Positions 17,136 through 24,369 of a stretch of 64,000 nt of DNA are shown one piece after another. The position numbers were made by a program, and so were the translations under genes. This stretch comes from CBIHON01 sp966211965 (GTDB lineage Bacteria > Pseudomonadota > Gammaproteobacteria > Burkholderiales > Burkholderiaceae_D). Position 1 is the first letter of the stretch; each line of letters begins with the position of its first letter. Below the pieces are notes generated by a model. The model did not search any database, was not told the origin of the DNA, and saw only the letters and a list, made by a program, of their open reading frames with translations. The stretch covers positions 1 to 64,000 of the forward strand of contig CBIHON010000003.1 in the NCBI GenBank assembly GCA_966211965.1, in the 5' to 3' direction.

Positions 17136-17403
17136 GCCATGCACTTTTCCGTATAGATCAGTATCGGATCAGATGTTGAGAGGAGGGGGAGTCAAAAAAA
17201 TGCAAGCCATGTCCGGCTGTCCTCTTCATCCAACTGCTTTTCGATGACGATATATGACGGTATGGCCTCAAGATGAGGGCCGAAAAAGCTGCATCCCACT
17301 CCCTCTGGTGTATGGCTCTTGCCAGTTTTTTTACTGCAAGCGGGAGCGGTCCGCCTCTCGAAAAAAACGGTAGCGAAAGCACGTATCGAATCACAGATTC
17401 CTA

Positions 17404-17781
17404 TTAATCAGGAAACGGAATCATGTTATTGCCAACAGCAAGAGAAGCCGAATTACTATAGCCAATAAATTGATAGAACACATCGACAATAACATTTGAG
17501 TACGATAAATTTACCATCATCCCGCTTCCGACAGCATTCACCGCCACGATGACTTGCAGCGCCTGAGTAGCCGCACCGGGGTTAGCTCCCGCGAGAAAAT
17601 TTATGCCGTTTTGCGCGACGCTCAAATAGGTCATTGGAGGCGTGCTAATGGTGCCATAAGGTTGAATTTGAGCAGGGCCGCCATCGAACGAGATGGTATT
17701 TGCGTCGGTAATTTGCAAAGACGCATTCATTGGATTGGTACTGTCATTCGTCACAAAGCTAAATGCGATCGTGTATTTCAC
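17404..17781 (-). CDS. Small beta protein of unknown function
   Basis: 125 residues, no signal peptide and no cysteine. Alternating hydrophobic and Ser/Thr/Asn residues (MKYTIAFSFVTNDST, ALQVIVAVNAVGSGMMVNLSYS, VIVDVFYQFIGYSNS) indicate an all-beta domain. It resembles the neighbouring 142-residue gene in composition but not clearly in sequence. A copy of the conserved 65-base element lies 230 bases upstream (18011-18075), so the two genes are probably co-regulated. Between this gene (start 17781) and that element is a hairpin (17935-17965) that could act in the leader. Function unknown. Confidence 0.65.
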   Translation of the reverse strand: MKYTIAFSFVTNDSTNPMNASLQITDANTISFDGGPAQIQPYGTISTPPMTYLSVAQNGINFLAGANPGAATQALQVIVAVNAVGSGMMVNLSYSNVIVDVFYQFIGYSNSASLAVGNNMIPFPD

Positions 17782-17934
17782 TGTGCTTTCTCGCTTTCAT
17801 AGAATCCGATCAATTCAGGCCGTGAGCCTGGCGGTTCCACCTGCGTGTACGTCTGCGAAACGAGGGTTCTGCCATAACAAGGCGATTGCGTGCCCTGCCC
17901 CATGGCGCTGCCGCGAGCGATGAAAACTGTTTCT

Positions 17935-17965
17935 GGAGAGCGCCGGTCGGCGACGGCGACTCTCC
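17935..17965 (-). promoter_or_regulatory. Leader hairpin upstream of the 125-residue beta protein gene
   Basis: GGAGAGCGCCG and CGGCGACTCTCC pair over 11 bases with one bulged base and an eight-base loop. It lies between the conserved element and the gene start at 17781; there is no T-run on either side, so it is not an intrinsic terminator. Confidence 0.35.
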
Positions 17966-18010
17966 CGGTGCGTTGCGTCCGTTCATCGGAGGTGTTTGTG
18001 AGGAAAGTAT

Positions 18011-18075
18011 TGCTTGATTGAATGCTGTTCGCGTTTTTCGAGCAATCCCATAAATAGGGGAGATTTTGTTAATTC
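18011..18075 (-). promoter_or_regulatory. Conserved upstream element, copy 2
   Basis: Second copy of the 65-base block at 17071-17135. The core reads AGCAATCCCAT, then GGGGAGATTTTG and TTAATTC on the plus strand. It lies in the 415-base gap before the minus-strand gene starting at 17781; a role for the plus-strand gene at 18197 cannot be excluded. Confidence 0.55.
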
Positions 18076-18196
18076 ATGGCAATTTGGCGCGCACGATTCG
18101 CTCGCCGCTGAGCGAGGGGGGTGGAGGCAAATATGACTTCATTGACCGGCCAAAAAAAATACAGGAAAATGAGTATTTAGACAAGTTTCTGGGGGC

Positions 18197-18664
18197 GTGG
18201 GATTGTCGAATAAATCCTTGAAAATTGCGGCCGGCATCGGCCTTGTCGTGTTGGCCGGCATCGCCTCTATCCTATATGTGGGATTTGGCCTGTTCGAGGC
18301 GGAAAACGTCAAGCGCGGATCCATCGCCTACTATCTCGGCTTGCCTGCCCAGATCCGCTCGATCCCTCTTGTCGAAGAATGCCAGGCGCCCGTGTACCGC
18401 TGGCGCGGACGGGATGGCGAGAGTTCTCCTTTTATCTCCACGACCTACCGCAGCAGAAGTTCCGTTCAGAGCATCTCTGACTTCTATAAGAGCGCCTTGA
18501 CGCAACTTTCCTGCTCGCCCGAGGCTGCACCGCCTGCCTCGTCCACTGAAAAAAGCCTTGTGCAATTCAATTGCCGGGGACCGGATGTTTTGTCGGTCAA
18601 TGTCTGGGTCGGAAATGAGGCGTCCTGCCGATCCGTGACGCTGGATATCATAGAAAACTATTAG
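18197..18664 (+). CDS. Membrane-anchored protein of unknown function
   Basis: 155 residues from GTG 18197; TTG 18203, better spaced from GGGGG at 18191, is the alternative. A hydrophobic segment (KIAAGIGLVVLAGIASILYVGFG, about 9-31) anchors a periplasmic domain with five cysteines (EECQAP, LSCSPE, FNCRGP, ASCRS), probably disulfide-bonded. Not recognised. It lies 40 bases before the 278-residue gene on the same strand, which has a good AAGGAGG site, so the two form an operon. Confidence 0.65.
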   Translation: MGLSNKSLKIAAGIGLVVLAGIASILYVGFGLFEAENVKRGSIAYYLGLPAQIRSIPLVEECQAPVYRWRGRDGESSPFISTTYRSRSSVQSISDFYKSALTQLSCSPEAAPPASSTEKSLVQFNCRGPDVLSVNVWVGNEASCRSVTLDIIENY

Positions 18665-18704
18665 ATCCTGAACAGGTTCTTAATCGCCAACGAAGGAGGA
18701 ATAA

Positions 18705-19541
18705 ATGTCCAAACGAATAGACATTGTCGATGGGCGCGAGGCTTACGCCAAAACATATGGGCTCGTCTATACATGCAACCTGGGTTGGCTCGACCTAGGC
18801 CACATGAATCCTAAGGAAATCCGCCCGAACGTCGGTGCGGCCGCCTTGTGGCGGCAGATCAAGGCCGGCGGGCCGGATGCGTCGGCGCCGTGGTGCGGCG
18901 GCGCATTTGCCAATTCCAGCTGCGGTCCTGCCGCGAACGGTGTTCATCGCGGACAGGATATGCCGCGTGAAGCGCGCAAGGATACGATCATTCGCTTTCC
19001 CGACAATGCCACCGGGTTCGAGGTGAAGTCGATTCAGCAAATGGGTAAAAGATTAGGGCCGATGGGCACGGTGTATGCCAATCATGAACGCAGCTACGTC
19101 GTACGCCATAATTTGTCGGAAACGGACAAGCAGTCGGTGGCGCTGGCTATCTTCATGGAGGTCAGTCTTGGCTTCGAGCGCATGCAAGGGAGATTCCCTC
19201 AAGGACTTTTTTCCAGCGACAGCAGCTTCAGCCAGGAAGACCTCGTATCCAATCTCATCGGATTCTATATTGCCGTCGGCGCTATCACTAAAACGCAAGC
19301 GCTTGATGCCGCAGGCCCGATTTCAAAAAGCGGCGCTCTGGCAATATGGGATCGGGATGGATCGGTGGGCTCCAATAAAAACAAGAGTTTCACCCCGCTA
19401 TTGAGCAAGAATACGGGGTATGACGATAAGCTGGCATGTCGCGACGAGTGTGCGAATCAGCCCCGCCGAACGCCCGAATTTTTCTCCAAAATCAAGCCTG
19501 CTGCCAAGGGTTCGCTTTTCATGAATTTTCCGAGGCCGTGA
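18705..19541 (+). CDS. DUF4056-like protein of unknown function
   Basis: 278 residues with no signal peptide; a strong AAGGAGG precedes ATG 18705. The segment YTCNLGWLDLGHMNP near residue 22 resembles the opening signature of DUF4056 proteins, and HNLSETDKQSVALAIFMEVSLGFE plus DLVSNLIGFYIAVG could be the helical core of that family; I assign it from memory with moderate confidence. The C terminus carries a cysteine pair (KLACRDECANQP). Together with the membrane-anchored gene just upstream it forms a two-gene unit. Activity is unknown; histidine and aspartate in LDLGHM could be metal or catalytic residues. Confidence 0.6.
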   Translation: MSKRIDIVDGREAYAKTYGLVYTCNLGWLDLGHMNPKEIRPNVGAAALWRQIKAGGPDASAPWCGGAFANSSCGPAANGVHRGQDMPREARKDTIIRFPDNATGFEVKSIQQMGKRLGPMGTVYANHERSYVVRHNLSETDKQSVALAIFMEVSLGFERMQGRFPQGLFSSDSSFSQEDLVSNLIGFYIAVGAITKTQALDAAGPISKSGALAIWDRDGSVGSNKNKSFTPLLSKNTGYDDKLACRDECANQPRRTPEFFSKIKPAAKGSLFMNFPRP

Positions 19542-19548
19542 TAGTGAG

Positions 19549-19571
19549 GCCGCATTCATGCGGCACTTTTA
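19549..19571 (+). terminator. Probable terminator after the DUF4056-like gene
   Basis: GCCGCAT (19549-19555) pairs with ATGCGGC (19558-19564) and a short T-run (TTTTAT) follows. It lies between two convergent genes. Confidence 0.5.
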
Positions 19572-19731
19572 TCCTCAACGATTATCAATTCGAATGCCGC
19601 GCGCCGCGGCGCTTGTTCCACCGGCCGGTTCAGCGCGACCAACTGCATCGCGGAACTGGACCGGATCGACTTACCTGACCTCTGTTTTGTTGCTCAAACA
19701 GGTTCGCAGGAAAATTGCTTAAAGCATTTTC

Positions 19732-20772
19732 TTAATTGAGTTTCCAGGCGCGGACATAGTTGATTGCGAAAGAATTGTTAGGTCCAAGTGGGGTCGTGCT
19801 GTCCACTGGGCCGCTTTCGCTGCCGTACTGCATGTCGACCAGGACGTACATTTTCCTGTTCATTGTTACGTTTTCGGTATAGACCAGTTTGCCGTCAAAA
19901 TAATACGAGATCTTGGTCGGCTCCCACTTCACCGCATATTTGTGGAAAGCGGTCGACAGATCGCCGGTGTACGGTTCCATGGATCCTGACAACCCTTCCT
20001 TGCCATTCCCGTTCTGATAGAAACTGACGTCGTAGCGGATGGGGTGCTTGTTTTCGTCGGCCCAGTAACCGGTCTTGCCGCCGGAGTAGGCTTCCATGAT
20101 GTCGATTTCTGGTTCGCCGGTATCCGGTGTGTCTGAATTCAACAGCCAGAACGCAGGCCATAGACCGGCGCCGACCGGCAGCTTCGCTTCCATTTCAAAG
20201 TAGCCATAGGTTTGCTCGAATTTTCCTTTGGTGGTCAGGATGCGTTCCTTGTATTCTCCATTGGCATCGGCTTGCGGCCAGATCTTCAATAAACCGCCTT
20301 CCACGCCATAGTCGCGGGTGCTTGATGGCGGGTCGTACCAGATATGATCGTTCCACTTGCTTGTGCTGAGCGCTGTGCCGTCAAATTCATCCCTGAACGT
20401 CAAGGTATAAAGCGAGGCATCTTGCTGATAGGGGCTGGGGCTGCTCGAAATCCAGCAAGATTTTGCCACGCCGCGAGCCGGGTCGCCAAACACAGTGTTA
20501 TTGCATGCGATCGAATTGGTCGCGGTCTTGTAGGCATAATTGCCATTGGCTCCGTAACGCACCAGTCGTGTGCCGACGAAGGAGCAAGTCTCGTGTTCTT
20601 TCGCGCAATAGGTCCAACCGGTATCGGCGGCTTTGGAGGGCGAGTCAGTATTGGCGCTTGGCGCCGCGCCTTCATCGTTTCCCCCGCCGCCGCATGAAGC
20701 CAGCAACAAGGTGCTCAAAGCGATAGGCCATGCCCGGCGGCCAAAGGCTTTTCTGAACGCTATTTCCAACAT
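19732..20772 (-). CDS. Lipoprotein glycoside hydrolase family 16 (beta-glucanase-like)
   Basis: 346 residues from ATG 20772 (AAAGGAAA upstream). The N terminus is a lipoprotein signal with lipobox LLAS-C27 followed by glycines, so the enzyme is membrane-tethered or surface exposed. Residues about 52-108 form a small module with four cysteines (WTYCAKEHETCSF, SIACNN, KSCWIS) that I know from other secreted polysaccharide-active enzymes. The GH16 domain follows from about 120: the catalytic motif EPEIDIMEAYSGG gives nucleophile E222, D224 and acid/base E227; WPAFWLLNS and YYFDGKLVY are typical. Such enzymes cut beta-1,3- or beta-1,3/1,4-glucans, e.g. fungal wall laminarin; the exact substrate cannot be read from sequence. 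Confidence 0.9.
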   Translation of the reverse strand: MLEIAFRKAFGRRAWPIALSTLLLASCGGGGNDEGAAPSANTDSPSKAADTGWTYCAKEHETCSFVGTRLVRYGANGNYAYKTATNSIACNNTVFGDPARGVAKSCWISSSPSPYQQDASLYTLTFRDEFDGTALSTSKWNDHIWYDPPSSTRDYGVEGGLLKIWPQADANGEYKERILTTKGKFEQTYGYFEMEAKLPVGAGLWPAFWLLNSDTPDTGEPEIDIMEAYSGGKTGYWADENKHPIRYDVSFYQNGNGKEGLSGSMEPYTGDLSTAFHKYAVKWEPTKISYYFDGKLVYTENVTMNRKMYVLVDMQYGSESGPVDSTTPLGPNNSFAINYVRAWKLN

Positions 20773-21085
20773 GTATTTCCTTTCGATAGGTATGGTTGAA
20801 GCAAGGAGGGATGATTGGGGAAAGTGCAATAAATAGCAAAAATTCTATATTATAAAGTTTATAAGAATTAAGAAAAGAAATTGTAGGGGCCGTGATAGGG
20901 CGGGGCGAAGCCTCGTGCAGTATCTCGCGCAGAAGATGGCAAGGGTGAGTACGACCTTCTTCATGTTATATCCACGGTCTTGTTGTTCTATGTGCACATT
21001 GAACTACAATGATTTGCATAATTCAAATGCATTATTTTCAGTATTTCAATGCGTATTGCGCATTGGACCGTTTTGCGGAGCATGA
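20773..21085. other. AT-rich intergenic region before a LysR remnant
   Basis: It separates the GH16 gene from the remnant at 21086. The part 21000-21060 is AT-rich with TGCATAATTCAAATGCA, an inverted repeat with a T-N11-A-like shape as expected for a LysR operator; it may be what is left of that gene's own control region. Confidence 0.35.
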
Positions 21086-21214
21086 ATGAAAACCAGCCTG
21101 CGCCAGTTGCAGCATCTTGTTGCCATGGCCGAAGAACAATCTTTTGCCCGTGCAGCGGTAGAATGCGCGAAATCGAGTAGGAGACGGGCAGGGTGTGGAT
21201 TTATATTTCTATGA
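21086..21214 (+). pseudogene. LysR-family regulator remnant (N-terminal helix-turn-helix only)
   Basis: After GGAG, ATG 21086 opens MKTSLRQLQHLVAMAEEQSF, then ARAAVECAKSS, the standard beginning of a LysR DNA-binding domain. The similarity breaks at about residue 28, where SQ-type recognition helix residues should follow, and the frame stops at 21212-21214 after 42 codons. The remaining 250 or so residues are absent. The break point lies about 210 bases before a MITE-like end at 21422, so deletion by a mobile element is possible. Confidence 0.65.
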
Positions 21215-21358
21215 TATTTCTATGAAATCTCTCTGGGTTCAATTTTATCCATTTGCAGTTACCTGATTGGAAGGAACGCAGGCTGCAGGAACGGCATTTT
21301 TCTGCGTTCCGACACGCCCAGCTATCCCCTCAAAACTGTGTGTTTGGCAGGAGCGGTC

Positions 21359-21403
21359 CATGGCCACGATAGCCGTTATCCAAAGGCTATTGCGGCCATG
21401 GGC
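21359..21403. repeat. Imperfect inverted repeat in the gap before the SDR gene
   Basis: CATGGCCACGATAGCC (from about 21359) and GGCTATTGCGGCCATG (to about 21403) pair with two mismatches around a loop of a dozen or so bases. About 20 bases further on, at 21422, TAGTGTCCTGTT matches the end of the MITE described at 51586, so this gap seems to hold mobile-element debris. Confidence 0.45.
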
Positions 21404-21485
21404 CGCCCGCTACGTTTGGTCTAGTGTCCTGTTAGCTTGCTGTCACTGTGCTGTGCGCCTTGCCCTGCGCGCCGGGCATGTACCT

Positions 21486-22232
21486 TTAGCGGATGCCGCC
21501 GGAGGCAATCAACTGTTCCCCGGTCATCCAGCGGGAATCGTGCGACGCAAGGAAGACCGCGACGTCGGCGATATCATCGGGCCGGCCGGTGCGGCCCAGC
21601 GGTGCCTGCGCGATGATGGCCTTCTCGAAATCGGAACCGATGAAACCGGCCGCCACCGTGCCTTCTGTCTCCACCATGCCGGGGTTGATGGAGTTGACGC
21701 GGATTTTCTTCGGACCGAGTTCCTTGGCCAGCACGCTGGTGATGACGTCCAGTGCGCCCTTGGTGCCGGTGTAAACCGCGCTGTTTGCCGGTGTGATGCG
21801 GGTGACGGCTGAACTGATGTTGATGACGCTGCCGCCTTCGGCCAGATGCTTCACTGCAGCTTGAGTGGCGAGCAGGGGACCCAGCACGTTGATGTTGAAG
21901 TGGCGGTGGAAGTGCTCTTCGGTGATGGCTTCGAGCGGCGCGAATTCATACACGCCGGAGTTGTTGACCAGAATGTCGAGCCTGCCGTAGGTCTTCACGG
22001 CGGCATCGATGGCGCCTTGCGCACCGGCGGCGGTGGAAACGTCGCCGCCTACCGCGATCGCCTTGCCGCCGGCCTCGACAATTGCGGCGACGACGGAATC
22101 AGCCCCAGCCTTGCTCGAGGCGTAATTGACAACGACCGATGCGCCTTCTGCCGCCAGCGATTTGGCGATGGCAGCGCCGATGCCCTTGGATGCGCCGGTA
22201 ACGACGGCGACTTTGCCTGATAGCTTGCTCAT
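21486..22232 (-). CDS. Short-chain dehydrogenase/reductase (SDR, 3-oxoacyl-ACP reductase-like)
   Basis: 248 residues from ATG 22232, preceded by GAAGGAAA. Classical SDR: cofactor motif TGASKGIG (about 12-19), NNSG (about 89-92), active-site serine in INISSAV (about 139) and catalytic YTGTK with the tyrosine at about 153, then INPGMVETEG. The NYASSKAG loop after beta-2 fits NADP(H). Length is normal. The gene is transcribed away from an ArsR-type regulator with a palindromic operator between them, so it is probably the target of that regulator. The substrate is unknown; similar SDRs act on quinones, aldehydes or ketones. Confidence 0.93.
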   Translation of the reverse strand: MSKLSGKVAVVTGASKGIGAAIAKSLAAEGASVVVNYASSKAGADSVVAAIVEAGGKAIAVGGDVSTAAGAQGAIDAAVKTYGRLDILVNNSGVYEFAPLEAITEEHFHRHFNINVLGPLLATQAAVKHLAEGGSVINISSAVTRITPANSAVYTGTKGALDVITSVLAKELGPKKIRVNSINPGMVETEGTVAAGFIGSDFEKAIIAQAPLGRTGRPDDIADVAVFLASHDSRWMTGEQLIASGGIR

Positions 22233-22302
22233 GTTTTTTTCCTTCGTATAGGTTTGCAATATCTTGGATGAACGGATATGGCAGACAAGGGCCCTTGCTT
22301 CC

Positions 22303-22325
22303 ATAGTTCGGAATATACGAACTAT
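22303..22325. promoter_or_regulatory. Operator between the SDR and ArsR genes
   Basis: ATAGTTCG (22303-22310) and CGAACTAT (22318-22325) are perfect eight-base arms around GAATATA. The right arm runs into the -35 box of the ArsR promoter (22325-22330), as expected for autorepression, and the left arm lies upstream of the SDR gene. Confidence 0.6.
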
Positions 22326-22354
22326 TGAACAATAAATCAAGGCCCGCATATAAT
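22325..22354 (+). promoter_or_regulatory. Promoter of the ArsR gene, probably giving a leaderless mRNA
   Basis: TTGAAC (22325-22330) and a perfect TATAAT (22349-22354) are 18 bases apart. The ATG at 22362 is only seven bases beyond the -10 box, i.e. at or next to the expected transcription start, and there is no Shine-Dalgarno sequence. Confidence 0.55.
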
Positions 22355-22361
22355 AAAAACC

Positions 22362-22712
22362 ATGAGACCCCTTGTTCACCCCTCCATCGACGACATCACG
22401 GTCGAAGGCATCATGCATGCCCTCTCGGACCCGGTGCGGGTGGCCATCTACGCCGATATCGTCGGCTCCAACTGCTCGCAGAATTGTTCGAATTTTCTGA
22501 CTGTACGCGACAAGGAAATCCCCAAGTCGACGCTGTCGCAGCATTTCAAGGCGCTGCGGGAAGCCGGCCTGATTCGGTCCGAACGTTGCGGCGTCGAGAT
22601 GCACAATACATCGCGTTGCCCCGAAATTGAGAAGCGCTTCCCTGGGTTGATCGGGGCTATCCTTAGCGCGTACAAGATGCAGTCTGCGGGTAAGAAGAAG
22701 CAGATAAAGTGA
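22362..22712 (+). CDS. ArsR-family transcriptional regulator
   Basis: 116 residues with a winged helix-turn-helix: GIMHALSDPVRVAIYADIV (helix 1-2), then KEIPKSTLSQHFKALREAGLIRSERCGVEMHNTSRC, the recognition helix and wing of the ArsR/SmtB family. The classic metal motif ELCVCDL is missing; instead there are CSQNCSNFL near residue 38-45 and two further cysteines (C75-region RCGVE, SRCPE), so a redox or electrophile sensor is possible. It is divergent from the SDR gene and both flank a palindromic operator, which suggests it represses the SDR gene and itself. Confidence 0.88.
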   Translation: MRPLVHPSIDDITVEGIMHALSDPVRVAIYADIVGSNCSQNCSNFLTVRDKEIPKSTLSQHFKALREAGLIRSERCGVEMHNTSRCPEIEKRFPGLIGAILSAYKMQSAGKKKQIK

Positions 22713-22891
22713 AATTGCGGGTTGAACTCGAATGCCAGTTGGAGCGAGAAGAGATCGCGCGGCAGACCGGGTTTTCTACTGGCGCGCAATTATCGCTTGC
22801 GTTCGAGCGGCGATTTGGCATTGCTGCCGTGTTGTGTTGCGAAATGCATATGGGGGGAGCACCGGCTGGGCAAGCGGGGAAAGTCGTTTGA
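22709..22891 (+). pseudogene. Possible AraC-family helix-turn-helix remnant
   Basis: The frame starting GTG 22709, overlapping the ArsR stop, contains REEIARQTGFSTGAQLSLAF, then ERRFGI, which follows the C-terminal AraC helix-turn-helix pattern (xxIAxxxGFSSxSxFSRAFxRRFGxSP). The expected SPxxYR ending is replaced by AAVLCCEMH and nothing of the rest of an AraC protein is present. I read it as a decayed fragment rather than a working 60-residue gene. Confidence 0.4.
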
Positions 22892-22926
22892 ACCAGCCGC
22901 TGGTGGCATTACGCGTAGCGCATGTA

Positions 22927-23382
22927 TCAGAGCGACACATCGCAGCTGATAACCAGGTCGCCTTTCTTCTCGTAGATGCTGGACATGCGCTCCACTTTCT
23001 TGGTCTTGGGATTCTGAAGGCGGAAGTCTTGCAGGCCGCTCGTAACAGTTTTGAGACGTTGGGCGCGTTCGCGGTAAAGGGCCTTTCCGTCGGCGTCTTT
23101 CCAGTCCATTTCATCGGCGCCAACGTGCTTTGGGTCCGCGCCGTTGGCAAGCAGCTTGCCGTTCAGATCATGAATCTTCACGTGGAGGCCGAATTCATGC
23201 AATTGCCCCTTGGGGTTGTTGACTTCGGCAATGGTCTTGTCTTTGCCGTTGGCCTGCAGGTAGTTCAAGACTTTCGAAACCAGCATCGTGGCTTCGCCCT
23301 CTGTTCCCTTGGACCCTGCATACCCGCTTGCACTCAAGCTGAGAAGAAGGGACGTGAAAATCACGGTTAGAATTTTGCTCAT
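22927..23382 (-). CDS. Exported single Cache-domain protein
   Basis: 151 residues from ATG 23382, with AAGGAG upstream. A signal peptide (MSKILTVIFTSLLLSLSASGYA) is followed by a domain of the single-Cache type: EATMLVSKVLNYLQANGKDKTIAEVNN, FGLHVKIHDLNGKLLANGADPKHVG, and RMSSIYEKKGDLVISCDVSL at the end. In chemoreceptors such domains bind small ligands; here it is free in the periplasm with no membrane or signalling part, as in many betaproteobacteria. Ligand unknown. It is separate from the next minus-strand gene by about 200 bases. Confidence 0.85.
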   Translation of the reverse strand: MSKILTVIFTSLLLSLSASGYAGSKGTEGEATMLVSKVLNYLQANGKDKTIAEVNNPKGQLHEFGLHVKIHDLNGKLLANGADPKHVGADEMDWKDADGKALYRERAQRLKTVTSGLQDFRLQNPKTKKVERMSSIYEKKGDLVISCDVSL

Positions 23383-23587
23383 TTTTTTCTCCTTTACTGA
23401 GTTTGGGACGGGGCGAACTGGCATAGCAAGGATCTTTCCAACGGTAAATATGTTACTACTACCGGATTGCGAAAAGTAACTTTTCCATTAAGAGCCTCTA
23501 AAAACCGGGTCTTTGTGGCCAAGTCCTTCCTGTCCGGCCAAAATGCCAAAGGGGGGAAGCAGGGCGTTCCGGTCTTGCCGCTGCCGG

Positions 23588-24124
23588 CTATTCCGGCTTG
23601 CCGGGCAAAATAATATTGTTCAGCTTCCACACCAGACCATCCCTGGTCAGGACAAAGCGGATTTCTCCTCCTTGCCGCTCCTTGACATGGACCGAGAATT
23701 GGTTCGGACTATCGAAGCCGTGGCGTGCATTTTTCAGCAAGGGCGGACGCTGTTGGGTTGCGTTGCGGGGCGAGCGTTCCAGGGGAATCAGCTTCGGCTG
23801 CGTGCCTTCCATCATGCCGGCCAGTCCGTCCGGCGTGACGTAAGTATCGACCATGCCGTCGATCAGTTTCGATCCCAACTCCATCACCCAGGACGCCATC
23901 GGCGTGTCCTGGAATTGCGACGGCGTCTTCTTCATGATCTTGGCGGTGAACTGGTTCTTGAGGTTCGAGCGCAGCGTGGGGAAATCGATATTTTCCGCCA
24001 GCTTTGCCGCGTCGCGCTGTTCCACGCCCGCCTTGATCCGATGCAGCGCGATGTAGGGACCGGCGGCGACGTAGGCGCCCAGAGCGGCGATGAGCAAAAC
24101 GGTAATTGTGAGGATTTTTTTCAT
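23588..24124 (-). CDS. DUF2939 domain protein
   Basis: 178 residues with an N-terminal signal anchor (KKILTITVLLIAALGAYVAAGPYIAL). The segment AGPYIALHRIKAGVEQRDAAK, then LAENIDFPTLRSNLKNQF, is the hallmark of DUF2939, a family of small envelope proteins of unknown role found in Proteobacteria. The rest (SWVMELGSKLIDGMVDTYV, FVLTRDGLVWKLNNIILP) also fits. It is a single gene of normal length on the minus strand. Confidence 0.85.
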   Translation of the reverse strand: MKKILTITVLLIAALGAYVAAGPYIALHRIKAGVEQRDAAKLAENIDFPTLRSNLKNQFTAKIMKKTPSQFQDTPMASWVMELGSKLIDGMVDTYVTPDGLAGMMEGTQPKLIPLERSPRNATQQRPPLLKNARHGFDSPNQFSVHVKERQGGEIRFVLTRDGLVWKLNNIILPGKPE

Positions 24125-24369
24125 GTGGAAAGGGGCTATTTGAGGTCGGGGGGCGAGACACGAGATGCGGAATGGCTTGGCTCGCGTGTATGCCTATTGT
24201 GCCTTATCCGGCAAACAACCGATGGATGCGGGCGGTTGAATGCATCTGCCCGACTTGGCTGCAGCGGACACCATGGTAGGGGCGGCAAACGGGCTACAAT
24301 GCTTTTTTTTTTGCGTAGCCATGGCGACATCCGCCAACAGATCACCCCTAAGCTTGCCATCGAAAAATC

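Noticed and set aside
17158..17394. 78-codon minus-strand frame between the two beta-protein genes
   Set aside because: Basic, irregular composition and no ribosome binding site.
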